DNA from: Streptomyces sp. CB02414
Lineage (GTDB): Bacteria > Actinomycetota > Actinomycetes > Streptomycetales > Streptomycetaceae
Assembly: GCF_001905385.1 (NCBI RefSeq)
Contig: NZ_LIPF01000006.1
Span: 124,001 to 188,000 of the forward strand
DNA: 64,000 nt
Reading direction: 5' to 3'
Every line of letters starts with the position of its first letter. Position 1 is the stretch's first letter. Shown piece after piece: positions 63,501 through 64,000 of this stretch. Below the pieces are notes generated by a model, which was not told where the DNA came from, searched no databases, and saw only the letters and a list, made by a program, of their open reading frames with translations. The translations under genes and the position numbers were made by a program.

Positions 63501-64000
63501 GCGCTCACCTCCGCGTTCGCGTCCGCGCCGGGGGCCGCCTTGGCGACGGCCGGGCGCAGCACCTCGTACTCCCCCAGGTCCACGCGCCTGGTCGCACGCC
63601 GGAACTCGGCGGTCGTGCCGGGCCACACGGTGGTGTTGCGGCCACTGGCGTCCAGGTACCAGCTGGTGCAGCCGCCGGTGTTCCACACGGTGCGCTTCAT
63701 GCGCTCCTGCACCCGGTGGTTCCAGTTCCGTACGGCGGCGGGGCGGGCGTCGAGGGCGACCCGGCCGCCGAGGACGTTCAGCTGGCGCAGGTAGTCCGCC
63801 ATGTAGTTGAGCTGCGACTCGATCATCAGGATCATCGACGAATTCCCCAGGCCGGTGTTGGGCCCGATGATCGTCATCCAGTTGGGGAAGCCGGCCGCCG
63901 AGGCGCCGCGCAGCGCCTCCATGCCGCCCTTCCAGGTCTCGGCGAGGGTCCGCCCGTCGGCGCCCACGACCCGCTCCGCGATGGGCATGTCGGTGACGTG
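63497..64000 (-). CDS. C-terminal part of a flavin-containing monooxygenase (Baeyer-Villiger type)
   Basis: 168 codons remain; the gene begins beyond the right edge. The end of the family is recognisable: GFPNWMTIIGPNTGLGNSSM, MIESQLNYMADYLRQL, NHRVQERMKRTVWNTGGCTS and WYLDASGRNTTVWPGTTAEF. These match the tail of NADPH/FAD monooxygenases that oxidise ketones to esters or lactones. The stop overlaps the hydrolase start. Together with the hydrolase and SDR this forms a three-gene operon like mymA-lipR-sadH. The FAD- and NADPH-binding motifs cannot be seen here. Confidence 0.88.
   Translation of the reverse strand, partial: HVTDMPIAERVVGADGRTLAETWKGGMEALRGASAAGFPNWMTIIGPNTGLGNSSMILMIESQLNYMADYLRQLNVLGGRVALDARPAAVRNWNHRVQERMKRTVWNTGGCTSWYLDASGRNTTVWPGTTAEFRRATRRVDLGEYEVLRPAVAKAAPGADANAEVSA

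Overview
The window is very GC-rich, with strong third-position G/C bias, many GTG starts and short ATGA/GTGA overlaps. It reads as the chromosome of a Streptomyces close to the S. coelicolor lineage. From memory, the backbone order matches the S. coelicolor region glmU-prs-rplY-pth ... ppc ... galKET ... ispE-rsmA-rpf-tatD ... rsmI-pmt ... tandem penicillin-binding proteins-ssgE. No database search was possible, so family names rest on motifs and context. Layout: 0-3 kb holds the tail of a YwqJ-like deaminase with a SUKH-3 immunity partner, an orphan sensor kinase, and an HTH plus putative LAGLIDADG-like protein beside a tRNA-Gln. 3-10.7 kb is core metabolism and translation (glmU, prs, rplY, pth, ppc). 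11-17 kb carries a desaturase-TetR pair, a CoA-transferase, VOC and Tam-like enzymes, a MarR regulator, a response regulator and a GNAT protein. 17-20.3 kb is a decayed accessory patch: an Uma2 protein, a chimeric ATPase remnant, a frameshifted membrane protein, and secreted and lipoprotein genes. 20.4-25.8 kb is the galactose operon galT-galE-galK, divergent from a sodium:solute symporter and its small partner. 25.9-40.7 kb holds an aspartate-less response regulator, twin membrane beta-propeller proteins, an ABC-F ATPase, an Uma2 protein, ispE-rsmA-rpfB-tatD, rsmI and pmt. The notable region is 40.6-47.5 kb, between pmt and the penicillin-binding proteins. About 100 bp of the pmt 3' end, stop codon included, recur without gaps 3,778 bp downstream. 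Between the copies lie a lower-GC nuclease gene (PIN domain plus PD-(D/E)XK domain), a truncated and frameshifted GntR-NUDIX gene, a fragment of an XRE/TPR regulator, the catalytic tail of a tyrosine recombinase, and a small membrane/coiled-coil protein. This looks like the relic of an integrative element that used the pmt 3' end as its attachment site and left a candidate defence nuclease. Beyond the second copy is a whiJ-like regulatory cluster (XRE-DUF5753, DUF397, ATPase, small basic protein). 47.7-64 kb holds two tandem penicillin-binding proteins, ssgE, a serine beta-lactamase-like hydrolase, a DUF1876 protein, EamA and YbaK genes, an MMPL transporter with its TetR regulator, a tricorn protease homologue, and a monooxygenase-hydrolase-SDR operon that resembles the mycobacterial mymA operon and runs off the right edge.
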